From Verrucomicrobiota bacterium (GTDB lineage Bacteria; Verrucomicrobiota; Verrucomicrobiia; Limisphaerales; UBA1096), in contig QOAX01000063.1 in NCBI GenBank assembly GCA_003972865.1, positions 1-15,737 on the forward strand: 15,737 nucleotides of DNA. Reading direction: 5' to 3'. Position numbers and translations under genes: made by a program. The notes under the pieces are model-generated. The model did not search any database, was not told where the DNA came from, and saw only the letters and a list, made by a program, of their open reading frames with translations. Shown here piece after piece: positions 7,832-14,462 of this stretch (position 1 is its first letter; each line of letters opens with the position of its first letter).

Positions 7832-9238
7832 TCAAGCCGGCACCGGGAAGATCAGCGGCGAGCGCGGCTCCAGCACCTTTTCCACCGGCACGCGGTTTAA
7901 CTCCGCGAATTTTGGCAGGCCGCCCTTGGTCGGCAGATCCAGTCGCCCCCTGACCAGTGGCGCGGCGTACTGGATGAATTTTTCGTTGGGCAGCCAGCCG
8001 TCCTCGCTGATCCAGTCGCGAGGCACGGTGCGCTCCACCAGCGCAATGTCGCCGAGCGGATGCAGGCCGGTGGTGTACTCGTACGGGTCATCCGACCGGC
8101 GCTCGATGGTGACCATGAAGCCGCTCTTTCCCTCCACGGCGGCGCGGACGGCGGCCCTGCCGCAGGCGACCGCCTCGTCGACATCCTGCTGGCTGGCGAA
8201 ATGCGCGGCCGAGCGCTGGGCGTAGCCGAGTTTCACCGTGCGCGTCTTAAGCTCGAGCTTGCCGTGGACGATCTCGCCAAGCGCTTCAGCCGCGCCGGAG
8301 AGCACCGGGTGGCCGAACGAGTCGAGCCGCGTCTTGTCCGCGCCGAGTTCGTTTCCATCCTTGTCCTTCACCCCTTCGCCGGTGACCACGACGCAGTAAC
8401 CGAGCTGGTAAACGGTCTCCTGAACCTTGGCCAGGAACTTCCCTTCATCGAATGGGATTTCCGGCAACAGGATGATGTGCGGCCCGTCGGTCGGTTTGCG
8501 CTTGGCCAGGACGGTGCCGGCCGCGAGCCAACCGGCGGCCCGGCCCATGACCTCGATGACGGAGCACGAGCCGTCGTCGGTGGCCATGCTGGCAACGTCC
8601 TGCGCGACTTCCATCACCGTTGTGGCGTTGTACTTGGTCGCGCTGCCGTAGCCGGGCGTGTGGTCGGTGTGGGGCAGGTCGTTGTCGATGGTCTTGGGCA
8701 CGCCAATGCAACGCATCGGGTAGCCGCGCTTGATGGCCTCGTGATGCAACTTGTTGTTGGTGTCCTGCGAGTCGTTACCACCGGCGTAGAAAAAATAGCG
8801 GATGTTGTGAGCCTTGAAGACCTCGAACAGCCGGTCCATGTCCCGGGCTGCCTGTTCGGGGTCTTTCTTGAAGCGGATCTTGTAACGGCATGTGCCCAGC
8901 GCGGCGGCGGGGGTGTGCTTGAGTTCCTCGATGGTGCGCGCCTTCTCCTCGTTCAGGTCGATCAGGTTCTCGTGCAGGATGCCGAAGATGCCATTGAGCC
9001 CGCCGTAAAGCTCCTCGATCTGGTCCGGGTGTCTGCCGGCCTCCTGGATGACGCCGGCCACGCTGGCGTTGATGACCGCGGTCGGCCCGCCGGATTGGCC
9101 CACCAACAGGTTGCCCACGAGGATGTCGTTGGCCGGGGCGACCGGTGTTTCCGGCTCGGCGTTCAGGTCATGGATCAGCGGGTTGCCGGTCTCGGCCGGG
9201 CTTTTCGTTGTCGAGTTTTTGTCTTCCAATTCTGACAT
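7832..9238 (-). CDS. pfp: Pyrophosphate-dependent 6-phosphofructokinase
   Basis: A 468-residue cytosolic enzyme that phosphorylates fructose 6-phosphate to the 1,6-bisphosphate, here probably with PPi instead of ATP and reversibly. The group A/PfkA fold is clear: GQSGGPTAVINAS (48-60), GGNDS (153-157), PKTIDNDL (181-188), GYGSATKY (196-203), MGRAAGWLA (231-239) and GEG (287-289). The Asp in GGNDS (ATP enzymes have GGDGS) and the Lys in PKTIDND (ATP enzymes have PGTIDND) are the two substitutions classically linked to PPi use. ATG 9238 is chosen because homologues do not need the extra 20 residues of the longer frame; residues 1-38 already form a polar, probably disordered extension. A strong GGAGGAG (minus strand, about 9262-9268) lies 23 nt before this ATG, too far to be its normal Shine-Dalgarno. 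The gene ends 10 bp from the convergent pseudopilin-like gene. Confidence 0.92.
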   Translation of the reverse strand: MSELEDKNSTTKSPAETGNPLIHDLNAEPETPVAPANDILVGNLLVGQSGGPTAVINASVAGVIQEAGRHPDQIEELYGGLNGIFGILHENLIDLNEEKARTIEELKHTPAAALGTCRYKIRFKKDPEQAARDMDRLFEVFKAHNIRYFFYAGGNDSQDTNNKLHHEAIKRGYPMRCIGVPKTIDNDLPHTDHTPGYGSATKYNATTVMEVAQDVASMATDDGSCSVIEVMGRAAGWLAAGTVLAKRKPTDGPHIILLPEIPFDEGKFLAKVQETVYQLGYCVVVTGEGVKDKDGNELGADKTRLDSFGHPVLSGAAEALGEIVHGKLELKTRTVKLGYAQRSAAHFASQQDVDEAVACGRAAVRAAVEGKSGFMVTIERRSDDPYEYTTGLHPLGDIALVERTVPRDWISEDGWLPNEKFIQYAAPLVRGRLDLPTKGGLPKFAELNRVPVEKVLEPRSPLIFPVPA

Positions 9239-9282
9239 GCGCAAAAAGTGTGTTGGCAGTGCTCCTCCAAAAGTGGGGCGGG

Positions 9283-9311
9283 AATCTGCCTGCCACACGC
9301 TGGCCTGTCAA
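9283..9311 (-). promoter_or_regulatory. Candidate sigma70-type promoter of the phosphofructokinase gene
   Basis: On the minus strand a perfect TTGACA (9311-9306) is followed by a 17-bp spacer and CAGATT (9288-9283), three of six matches to TATAAT. It lies in the 120-bp gap between the oxidoreductase stop and the PFK start and would give a leader of about 35-40 nt. This suggests PFK is not solely dependent on read-through from the oxidoreductase gene. Confidence 0.4.
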
Positions 9312-9358
9312 AGCCAATTGCCATCGGTGGATCGAGCCGCCTCGGCCGTTTTGGCCTG

Positions 9359-10474
9359 TTATTCGGTGAGTTGAGCGAGTGGATTGTCGCGGTTTGACAG
9401 GGGGAAAGTCACCCGCGCACCGCCCTGCCGATGCGACTCGAACAGCGCCACGATCATCTCGGCCGCCGTTCGCGCGTCGTGGATGCTGGCCTCCGGATCG
9501 CGATCCTCCTCCACGGCGTCAATGAGGTCGCGGATGGCCAAAACATTGCCGGCGTGCAGTCCACCGTCCTTGAGCGTCTCCGCTTGGCCAACGCCGTTCG
9601 AGCTGATGGGAATCCACTTTTTGCCGGTGCGCGCCGGTGTCCACGAGCCGTCCGGCAGGAAACTGGCGCTTGGCAGATAGCCTGTGGTCATCTTGATGAC
9701 GCCCTCGCTGCCAAAAATCGACAGGCCAAAACGATTGGGATTACCGGCGGCGCGGCGGACGGACCGGAAGTGGGCCAAAACCTCGTTGGGCAGGGCGTAG
9801 GTTGCGCCGACGTTGTCGCCGGCAAGAGGGCCGATGCCTTCGTTGCCCGGCTTGACGTGCCTGGCCGTCACCGACTCGCCGCCCTGCCGGGCATAGCCCT
9901 GGCACCAAAGCGGATAACCAGCGAGGTGATGGGTCAGGTCAAACACATGCGTGCCGAGCACCCACAGATCCTCGCCACCGCCGCGGTTGTCCTCCTTGCC
10001 GTGGAGCTGGAACTCGAGCAGGCGACCGATCCTGCCATCAGCGATGAGTTGCTCGACCTGATCAAGAATCGGGCTGTACCGTGTCTGGTGTGAGACGGCA
10101 CACTTGACGTTGTTGCGCTCGCAGGCGGTGACCATCTCATCGGCCTCGCGCAGCGTTCGGCAGAGCGGTTTCTCCTCGTAGATGCCGCGCACGCCCGACT
10201 CGGCCGCAGCCACGAGCATGTCCCGGTGTTGATCGAGCCAGCGAGGGCAGATGCTCACGAAGTCAAACGTCTCCTTTTCGAGCATCGTGCGGTAGTCGGC
10301 ATAGCCACGCGGGTTGCTCAGCCGCTTGACCGCCTTGGCCAAGCCGCCGGCGTTATCGTCCGCCACGGCGACGACTTCCGTGTTCGGGAACTCGCGCCAT
10401 ACCGTGTCCAGCCCGTGGCCGTAATTGCCGCGATTCGTGCTGCCGATCACTCCAACTCGATATTTATTAGGCAT
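9359..10474 (-). CDS. Gfo/Idh/MocA-family NAD(P)-dependent oxidoreductase
   Basis: A 371-residue protein. The N-terminus MPNKYRVGVIGSTNRGNYGHG (7-21) is a Rossmann dinucleotide-binding start, with the acidic residue after the second strand at AVADDN (36-41). EEKPLCRT (100-107) contains the family's EKP motif, whose lysine takes part in catalysis. GTHVFDLTHHLAG (174-186) corresponds to the substrate-binding GxHxxD..H region. The C-terminal part (about 245-360) supplies the beta-sheet domain (GSEGVIKM). Family members oxidise or reduce sugars, inositols and related alcohols with NAD(P). The substrate cannot be read from sequence; PVC bacteria have many paralogues. No cleavable signal peptide is visible. 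Start ATG 10474 fits the Rossmann motif; no Shine-Dalgarno is evident. It may be co-transcribed with the PFK gene 120 bp downstream. Confidence 0.88.
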   Translation of the reverse strand: MPNKYRVGVIGSTNRGNYGHGLDTVWREFPNTEVVAVADDNAGGLAKAVKRLSNPRGYADYRTMLEKETFDFVSICPRWLDQHRDMLVAAAESGVRGIYEEKPLCRTLREADEMVTACERNNVKCAVSHQTRYSPILDQVEQLIADGRIGRLLEFQLHGKEDNRGGGEDLWVLGTHVFDLTHHLAGYPLWCQGYARQGGESVTARHVKPGNEGIGPLAGDNVGATYALPNEVLAHFRSVRRAAGNPNRFGLSIFGSEGVIKMTTGYLPSASFLPDGSWTPARTGKKWIPISSNGVGQAETLKDGGLHAGNVLAIRDLIDAVEEDRDPEASIHDARTAAEMIVALFESHRQGGARVTFPLSNRDNPLAQLTE

Positions 10475-10709
10475 GATGTAATGGATTACTTGGCCGCGAA
10501 TATGCTCTCCGCTTGCTCAAGCGGCAAGGCTATTGGCCAGGCGGGGGGCTTCAACCTTTCCCGCCGCACGGCTATCGGGTAGCCTGCCGCCCGCTGAATG
10601 AAGCTGCCGTTTAGTGAATAATGACACGTCAATACATAGTTAGGCGACAACAAGAGATTCTCGGTCGTCTGACGAACTCATTCAGGGTCAACCATAAAAT
10701 GAGAAAAAC
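10475..10709. other. 235-bp intergenic region with short dyads, between two divergent genes
   Basis: Near the oxidoreductase start lies a near-perfect dyad, CCGCTTG-CT-CAAGCGG (10509-10524), which could be an operator or leader hairpin for that gene. GGCTA-TCGGG-TAGCC (10570-10584) is a smaller hairpin, and GCTTCA (10548-10553) is repeated inverted as TGAAGC (10599-10604). A single GTTAGGC (10639-10645) fits the GTTRRRY half-site of integron attC sites, but no paired arm is found. From about 10605 the sequence becomes AT-rich and continues so into the DUF805 part of the next gene. No confident promoter was found. Confidence 0.35.
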
Positions 10710-12356
10710 ATGAGTTGGTTTCTCGAAGTTCTAAAGAAGTATGCGGTGTTTGAAGGGCGAGCGCGGCGAAAAGAGTATTGGTACTTCGCATTGTGTTATT
10801 TTCTTATTTTCATAGCGTTGGCAGTTATTGATGGCGTGACTGGGTCTTTTAATGCCGACGCTGGGATAGAACTCCTAACAGCTATATTTGCACTGGCAAT
10901 GTTCATTCCCAGTCTCGCGGTTGGCGTTAGAAGACTTCATGACACTAATCGTAGCGGTTGGTGGATGCTATTATGTTTGATTCCTTGCATTGGCCATTTC
11001 GTTCTTCTTGTCTTTGCGGCGCAAGACAGCAACTCCGGCGAAAATCGATATGGTTCCAACCCAAAAAAGCTTCCGGAACCCAAACTGCCGTTTGAACTGG
11101 CGTTGGCGCTGCGATATTTGCGGCCCAAGCGCACGTTTGTCTCCTTGATCACGCTGATCTCGATCATCGGGGTCACGCTGGGCGTGGCGGTGCTGATCAT
11201 CGTGATGAGCGTGATGAGCGGCTTCGACCGGGACTTGCGCGAGCGCCTGCTCGACTTCAACGCGCACCTCAAAGTCACCGAGAGCGGCAAGCCGCTGGCC
11301 GGCCACCGAGCGGTGCGCGACATCGTCATCGCCAACAAGGAAGTCTCGGGAGCGGCACCTTTTATCATCGGCCCGGTGCTGGTGGAGACCCAGCCGGAGG
11401 AGGGGGAGAGCCCGCAGATTTTCACGCCGTGGGTACGCGGGGTGGACCCCGAACTGGAGCCAACGGTGAGCTCGCTGCTTTCCACGAACAAACTCGTCGC
11501 CGGGGAGGCGGACGTGAGCCTGAACGGACTGGTGGTTGGCGCGGAGTTTGCGCGAATGCTCAACCTGCGTCCCGGCGATTTTTTAGCGGTGCATTCGGCG
11601 CGAAGTTTTAACAGAATCCGCCAAGCGCAGGAGGACGGGAAAGAGGCAGTGTTGTTGCCGGACGACTTCGAGGTGCGCGGCGTGTTCGATGCCGGTTACT
11701 ACGAGTACAATGCATCGTTCGTCCTGGCGTCGATCGAGGATGCCCAGGCGCTATACGGCCTTGGCGATGCGGTGCACGGGTTGTGGGTGAAACTGCACGA
11801 CGCCACCCAAGCTGAGCCCGTGCGGCAACAGTTGTTGAAGACCCTGCCACAAGGGCTTGTGGTGACGACGTGGGAGGACGAGAACACTCAGATTCTCGAA
11901 GCGCTAAAGGTGGAGCGCAACGTGATGTTTTTCCTGCTATTCTTCGTGATGATCGTGGCCGCGTTTGGCATCACCAGTTCGCAGATCACTTTTGTTGTGC
12001 AGCGCACACCGGAGATCGGGACGCTCAAGGCGCTCGGAGCAACCGGCTGGCAGATCATGCAGGTGTTTTTCGCGCAAAGCCTTGTGGTGGCGGTTCTAGG
12101 ACTGACGTTTGGCTTCGTGCTTGGCCTGTTGGCGCTGGGGTATCGCAACGAGTTTTTGGAATTTATGAGAGTTGCGACCGGCTTCGAGTTGTTCCCGGCG
12201 AGTATTTACGGCTTTCAAGCCTTGCCGTCGAAAATTGTACCGGGCGACCTCGTCAGCATCGGCGTCGGGTCGCTGATTATTTGCCTGCTGGCGGGGGTGA
12301 TCCCGGCGTGGAACGCCAGCCGACTTAAGCCCGTGGAGGCCTTCCGCCATGAGTGA
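10710..12356 (+). CDS. lolC: LolC-type lipoprotein-releasing permease with N-terminal DUF805 domain (fusion)
   Basis: A 548-residue inner-membrane protein in two parts. Residues 1-118 are a complete DUF805 domain: FEGRARRKEYWYF (14-26), PSLAVGVRRLHDTNRSGWW (67-85), SGENRYGSNP (109-118), with hydrophobic segments at about 24-43, 54-73 and 84-104. From about 126 the protein is a LolC/LolE-type ABC permease: PFELALALRYLRPKRTFVSLI, first helix about 145-168, periplasmic domain about 172-400, and the FtsX-like region (NVMFFLLFFVMIVAAFG, TPEIGTLKALGA) with helices about 404-424, 452-477 and 512-533. LolCDE extracts outer-membrane lipoproteins from the inner membrane and hands them to LolA. The DUF805 segment is about 45% GC, the LolC part about 60%. 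No ATG or GTG lies in frame just before the LolC helix, so LolC appears to depend on the DUF805 start, unless CTG 11085 is used. It overlaps lolD by 8 bp. No lolE is seen. Confidence 0.85.
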   Translation: MSWFLEVLKKYAVFEGRARRKEYWYFALCYFLIFIALAVIDGVTGSFNADAGIELLTAIFALAMFIPSLAVGVRRLHDTNRSGWWMLLCLIPCIGHFVLLVFAAQDSNSGENRYGSNPKKLPEPKLPFELALALRYLRPKRTFVSLITLISIIGVTLGVAVLIIVMSVMSGFDRDLRERLLDFNAHLKVTESGKPLAGHRAVRDIVIANKEVSGAAPFIIGPVLVETQPEEGESPQIFTPWVRGVDPELEPTVSSLLSTNKLVAGEADVSLNGLVVGAEFARMLNLRPGDFLAVHSARSFNRIRQAQEDGKEAVLLPDDFEVRGVFDAGYYEYNASFVLASIEDAQALYGLGDAVHGLWVKLHDATQAEPVRQQLLKTLPQGLVVTTWEDENTQILEALKVERNVMFFLLFFVMIVAAFGITSSQITFVVQRTPEIGTLKALGATGWQIMQVFFAQSLVVAVLGLTFGFVLGLLALGYRNEFLEFMRVATGFELFPASIYGFQALPSKIVPGDLVSIGVGSLIICLLAGVIPAWNASRLKPVEAFRHE

Positions 12357-13029
12357 CGCGATTCTTTCAGCACGCGAGTTGCACAAGTCGTACGACCTTG
12401 GCCGGCGCAAGGTGGAGGTGCTTCACGGCGTGAGCCTCGAGATCGCGAGCGGCGATTTCCTCTCGGTTCAGGGCGCATCCGGCGCGGGCAAGAGTACGCT
12501 GCTGCATCTGCTCGGCGGGCTCGATGAGCCAAGCGCCGGAGAGGTGTTTGCCGGCGACCAGTCGTTGTTCGGCATGGGGTCGGCGCGCTTGGCCAAGTGG
12601 CGAAACCGCGAGGTTGGTTTCGTCTTTCAGGCGTACCATTTACTGCCGGAGTTCGACGCGCTTGAGAACGTCACCATCCCGGCGTGGATGGCGCACACGG
12701 GCGTTACCACCGCGGAGCAGCGGGGCAGGGAACTGCTGGAGCGCGTCGGCTTGGCCGAGCGCATGCACCATTTGCCGACGGAGCTCTCCGGCGGCGAGCA
12801 GCAACGCGTGGCCATGGCGCGGGCGCTGATCAATCAGCCGCGAATTTTGTTCGCCGATGAGCCAACTGGCAACCTTGATTCCAAAACCGGCGGCCAAGTG
12901 CTCGACCTTTTGTGCGAGTTGCAGCAGGAAGCCAAGCTGACGATGATCATCGCGACTCACGACGACAGCGTCGCCGCCCGGGCACACGCCACGCTCCGCT
13001 TGGCCGACGGGCTGATCGCTGGACAATAA
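12349..13029 (+). CDS. lolD: Lipoprotein-releasing ABC transporter ATP-binding protein LolD
   Basis: A 226-residue cytosolic ATPase with all ABC elements: Walker A GASGAGKST (42-50), Q-loop FVFQ (Q94), signature LSGGEQQRVAMARAL (146-160), Walker B ILFADEPTGNLDS (166-178) and switch histidine IIATHD (H204). Length and the LLHLLGGLD and EPTGNLD wording are those of the LolD/MacB/FtsE group; the adjacent LolC-type permease identifies it as LolD. It powers release of sorted lipoproteins from the inner membrane. GGAGG at 12335-12339, 9 nt before ATG 12349, is a good ribosome binding site located inside the end of lolC. The 8-bp overlap with the permease gene points to coupled translation. It ends 5 bp from the convergent aminotransferase gene. 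Confidence 0.93.
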   Translation: MSDAILSARELHKSYDLGRRKVEVLHGVSLEIASGDFLSVQGASGAGKSTLLHLLGGLDEPSAGEVFAGDQSLFGMGSARLAKWRNREVGFVFQAYHLLPEFDALENVTIPAWMAHTGVTTAEQRGRELLERVGLAERMHHLPTELSGGEQQRVAMARALINQPRILFADEPTGNLDSKTGGQVLDLLCELQQEAKLTMIIATHDDSVAARAHATLRLADGLIAGQ

Positions 13030-13034
13030 CCTGG

Positions 13035-14123
13035 TTAAAGCTGGCCAAGCGACTCGTCGAGCAGGCCGTAAAGCGACTGCATCGTCTCCTCGGTTTCGTC
13101 GCCCATGCTCGAGAGTCGGAAGGTCTTGCCCTTGATCCTGCCGTAGCCGCTGTCGATCAGGATGCCGCGTTCCTTCATTAGGCCCTGCAGCTTGGCCACG
13201 TCGATTTCGCGCTCGCTCGGCTTGGCCCCATTGTTCACACAGGTCAGCGTCTGCGACTCGTAACCGGCCTCGGGGAACAGTGTGAAACCGTGCCCGGCGG
13301 CCCAGTCGCGGGTCATTTGAGCGAGCTTGGCGTGTCGCGCAAAACGGGCGTCGAGCCCCTCGGCCAAGATGTCCTCGAGTTTCGACTTGAGCGCGTAAAT
13401 GTGGCCGATACTCGGCGTGCTCGGCGTCATGCGCTTTTCAGCGTTTTTCTGGAACTCGAGCAGGTCGAAGTAATAGCCGCGGTCGCCGATCGTCGCGGCG
13501 CGGTCGAGCGCGGCCTGCGACGCGGTGAACACACTCAGCCCCGGCGGCATTGCGAACGCCTTCTGCGTGCCGGCCAAGAGCAGGTCGATGCCGAGCTTGT
13601 CGAACTCAATTTTCACACCGGAGAGCGAGCTGACACTGTCCACGATGAACATCACGTCCGGGTACTTGGCCTTGAGTAGTGCAATCTCGGCGAGAGGACT
13701 CATCACGCCGGTGGACGTTTCATTGTGCACAAGAGTGACTGCGTCAAAGTTTCCGGTGGCCAGACGCTCGTCGATTTGTTCAGGGAGGATGGGCGAACCC
13801 CAATCGACTTGCAGCGCCTCGGCCTGCTTTCCACAGCGCTTGGCCACGTCGAGCCACTTGTCAGAGAACGCTCCCTTCATGCAGGAGAGCACGCGCTTGG
13901 CAACGAGGTTGCGGATTGCGCCCTCCATGATACCCCAAGCCGACGACGTGCCGAGATAGACCAGCCGCTCCGTGTAGAGTAGTGCCTGCAGGTTTGGCAT
14001 CACGGCGGTGTACAGGTCTTTGAAGTCCTGGCTGCGATGCCCGATCATCGGCGTGCGAAACGCCTCAAATGTCTTGTCGCTGACCTCGATCGGTCCCGGT
14101 ATATGCAATTTCAAGTGCCCCAT
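13035..14123 (-). CDS. Class V PLP-dependent aminotransferase (alanine/serine-glyoxylate type)
   Basis: A 362-residue protein starting at ATG 14123 (MGHLKLHIPGPIEVS), the usual beginning of this family. It has GTSSAWGIMEGAIRNL (58-73), HNETSTG (133-139), the cofactor-binding VDSVSSLSG (161-169), the Schiff-base lysine in AGTQKAFAMPPG (K188), and a C-terminal arginine for substrate carboxylate binding in TFRLSSMGD (R336). These fit the alanine-glyoxylate / serine-pyruvate aminotransferase group (COG0075), which moves amino groups between small amino and oxo acids in the cytosol. The exact substrates are not readable; related enzymes act in photorespiration-like, serine-cycle or phosphonate metabolism. 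GTG 14144 would add seven residues. The much longer open frame to 14504 is rejected because it runs through tRNA-Ser on the other strand. Confidence 0.88.
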   Translation of the reverse strand: MGHLKLHIPGPIEVSDKTFEAFRTPMIGHRSQDFKDLYTAVMPNLQALLYTERLVYLGTSSAWGIMEGAIRNLVAKRVLSCMKGAFSDKWLDVAKRCGKQAEALQVDWGSPILPEQIDERLATGNFDAVTLVHNETSTGVMSPLAEIALLKAKYPDVMFIVDSVSSLSGVKIEFDKLGIDLLLAGTQKAFAMPPGLSVFTASQAALDRAATIGDRGYYFDLLEFQKNAEKRMTPSTPSIGHIYALKSKLEDILAEGLDARFARHAKLAQMTRDWAAGHGFTLFPEAGYESQTLTCVNNGAKPSEREIDVAKLQGLMKERGILIDSGYGRIKGKTFRLSSMGDETEETMQSLYGLLDESLGQL

Positions 14124-14130
14124 GAAGCGC

Positions 14131-14144
14131 GTGAAACTATTCAC
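14131..14144. promoter_or_regulatory. Small dyad just upstream of the aminotransferase start
   Basis: GTGAA-ACTA-TTCAC is a perfect 5-bp inverted repeat with a 4-base centre, 7 bp before the aminotransferase ATG on the minus strand. It could be an operator or a hairpin over the ribosome-binding region. It is short enough to be chance. Confidence 0.22.
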
Positions 14145-14213
14145 AAGCCCCCGCCTGTGGCAAGCGGCCAGTCGGTTTGCGTCATGAAAACGCCGGTTGC
14201 GATTCAAATAACT

Positions 14214-14241
14214 TGCCGCTTGGCACTGCTTTTCACACAAT
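14214..14241 (+). promoter_or_regulatory. Candidate promoter of tRNA-Ser
   Basis: TTGCCG (14214-14219), a 16-bp spacer and CACAAT (14236-14241) make a sigma70-like candidate ending 15 bp before the mature tRNA 5' end, a normal distance for a tRNA gene. Confidence 0.3.
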
Positions 14242-14256
14242 TCGCGCCTGCTCGCT

Positions 14257-14346
14257 GGAGAGGTGGCTGAGCGGTTGAAGGCGCACGCCTGGAAAGCGTG
14301 ATTACTTGAAAGGGTAACGGGGGTTCGAATCCCTCCCTCTCCGCCA
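14257..14346 (+). tRNA. tRNA-Ser (anticodon GGA)
   Basis: The acceptor strand GGAGAGG (14257-14263) pairs fully with CCTCTCC (14336-14342), followed by discriminator G and an encoded CCA (14344-14346). The anticodon stem CACGC/GCGTG (14284-14288 and 14296-14300) encloses the loop CTGGAAA with anticodon GGA at 14291-14293, reading UCC and UCU serine codons. A long variable arm (about 14301-14317) and the T-loop GGTTCGAAT complete a class II tRNA of 90 nt. TTTTT follows the CCA directly. Confidence 0.96.
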
Positions 14347-14382
14347 TTTTTGTCCTGCGTTTTCCCTGATTTGGGCCTGAAA

Positions 14383-14413
14383 CGGGGCTTGGCCCCGCGA
14401 TTTTGGCCGGGGC
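14383..14413 (+). terminator. Alternative hairpins (attenuator-like) after tRNA-Ser
   Basis: Three 6-base arms lie in a row: CGGGGC (14383-14388), GCCCCG (14392-14397) and CGGGGC again (14408-14413). The middle arm can pair with either neighbour. The first pairing (loop TTG) is followed by CGATTTT, a weak terminator shape; the second hides the T-run in its loop. It may be the 3' processing or termination region of the tRNA-Ser transcript. Confidence 0.35.
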
Positions 14414-14462
14414 GAGATTTGGGGGTTGACATAACCCAGCCCGAGGCGAACCATGACCGACC

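Larger units (their letters stand above)
1320..12596. repeat. Dispersed palindrome TTGGCCAA (nine exact copies)
   Basis: The perfect 8-bp palindrome TTGGCCAA begins at 1320, 4520, 4646, 5492, 5552, 7114, 9584, 10335 and 12589. Seven of the nine are part of the 10-bp palindrome CTTGGCCAAG. About 0.2 copies would be expected by base composition. Many one-mismatch copies are also present (for example 14, 2829, 3127, 6726, 8423, 8504, 13043). All exact copies are inside genes, mostly coding Leu-Ala-Lys or Leu-Ala-Asn, but the one at 9584 is read in another frame (Gly-Gln-Ala). None is in the MscS, DUF805 or PEGA lipoprotein segments. Confidence 0.6.

Noticed and set aside
8060..9235. Long open frame antisense to the phosphofructokinase gene
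   Set aside because: It is a shadow of a well-conserved gene in a GC-rich genome and its translation shows no recognisable domain.
10639..10645. GTTAGGC resembling the R' half-site of an integron attC before the DUF805-containing gene
   Set aside because: DUF805 genes can travel as cassettes, but the best partner arm is only GCCTGCC at 10582-10588 (five of seven) and the bases between do not fold into the expected attC arms. A 7-mer alone is not enough.
10698..10713. Four-codon leader ORF (Met-Arg-Lys-Thr) whose stop overlaps the start of the DUF805-LolC gene
   Set aside because: Too short to separate from chance in an AT-rich stretch, and there is no ribosome binding site in front of it.
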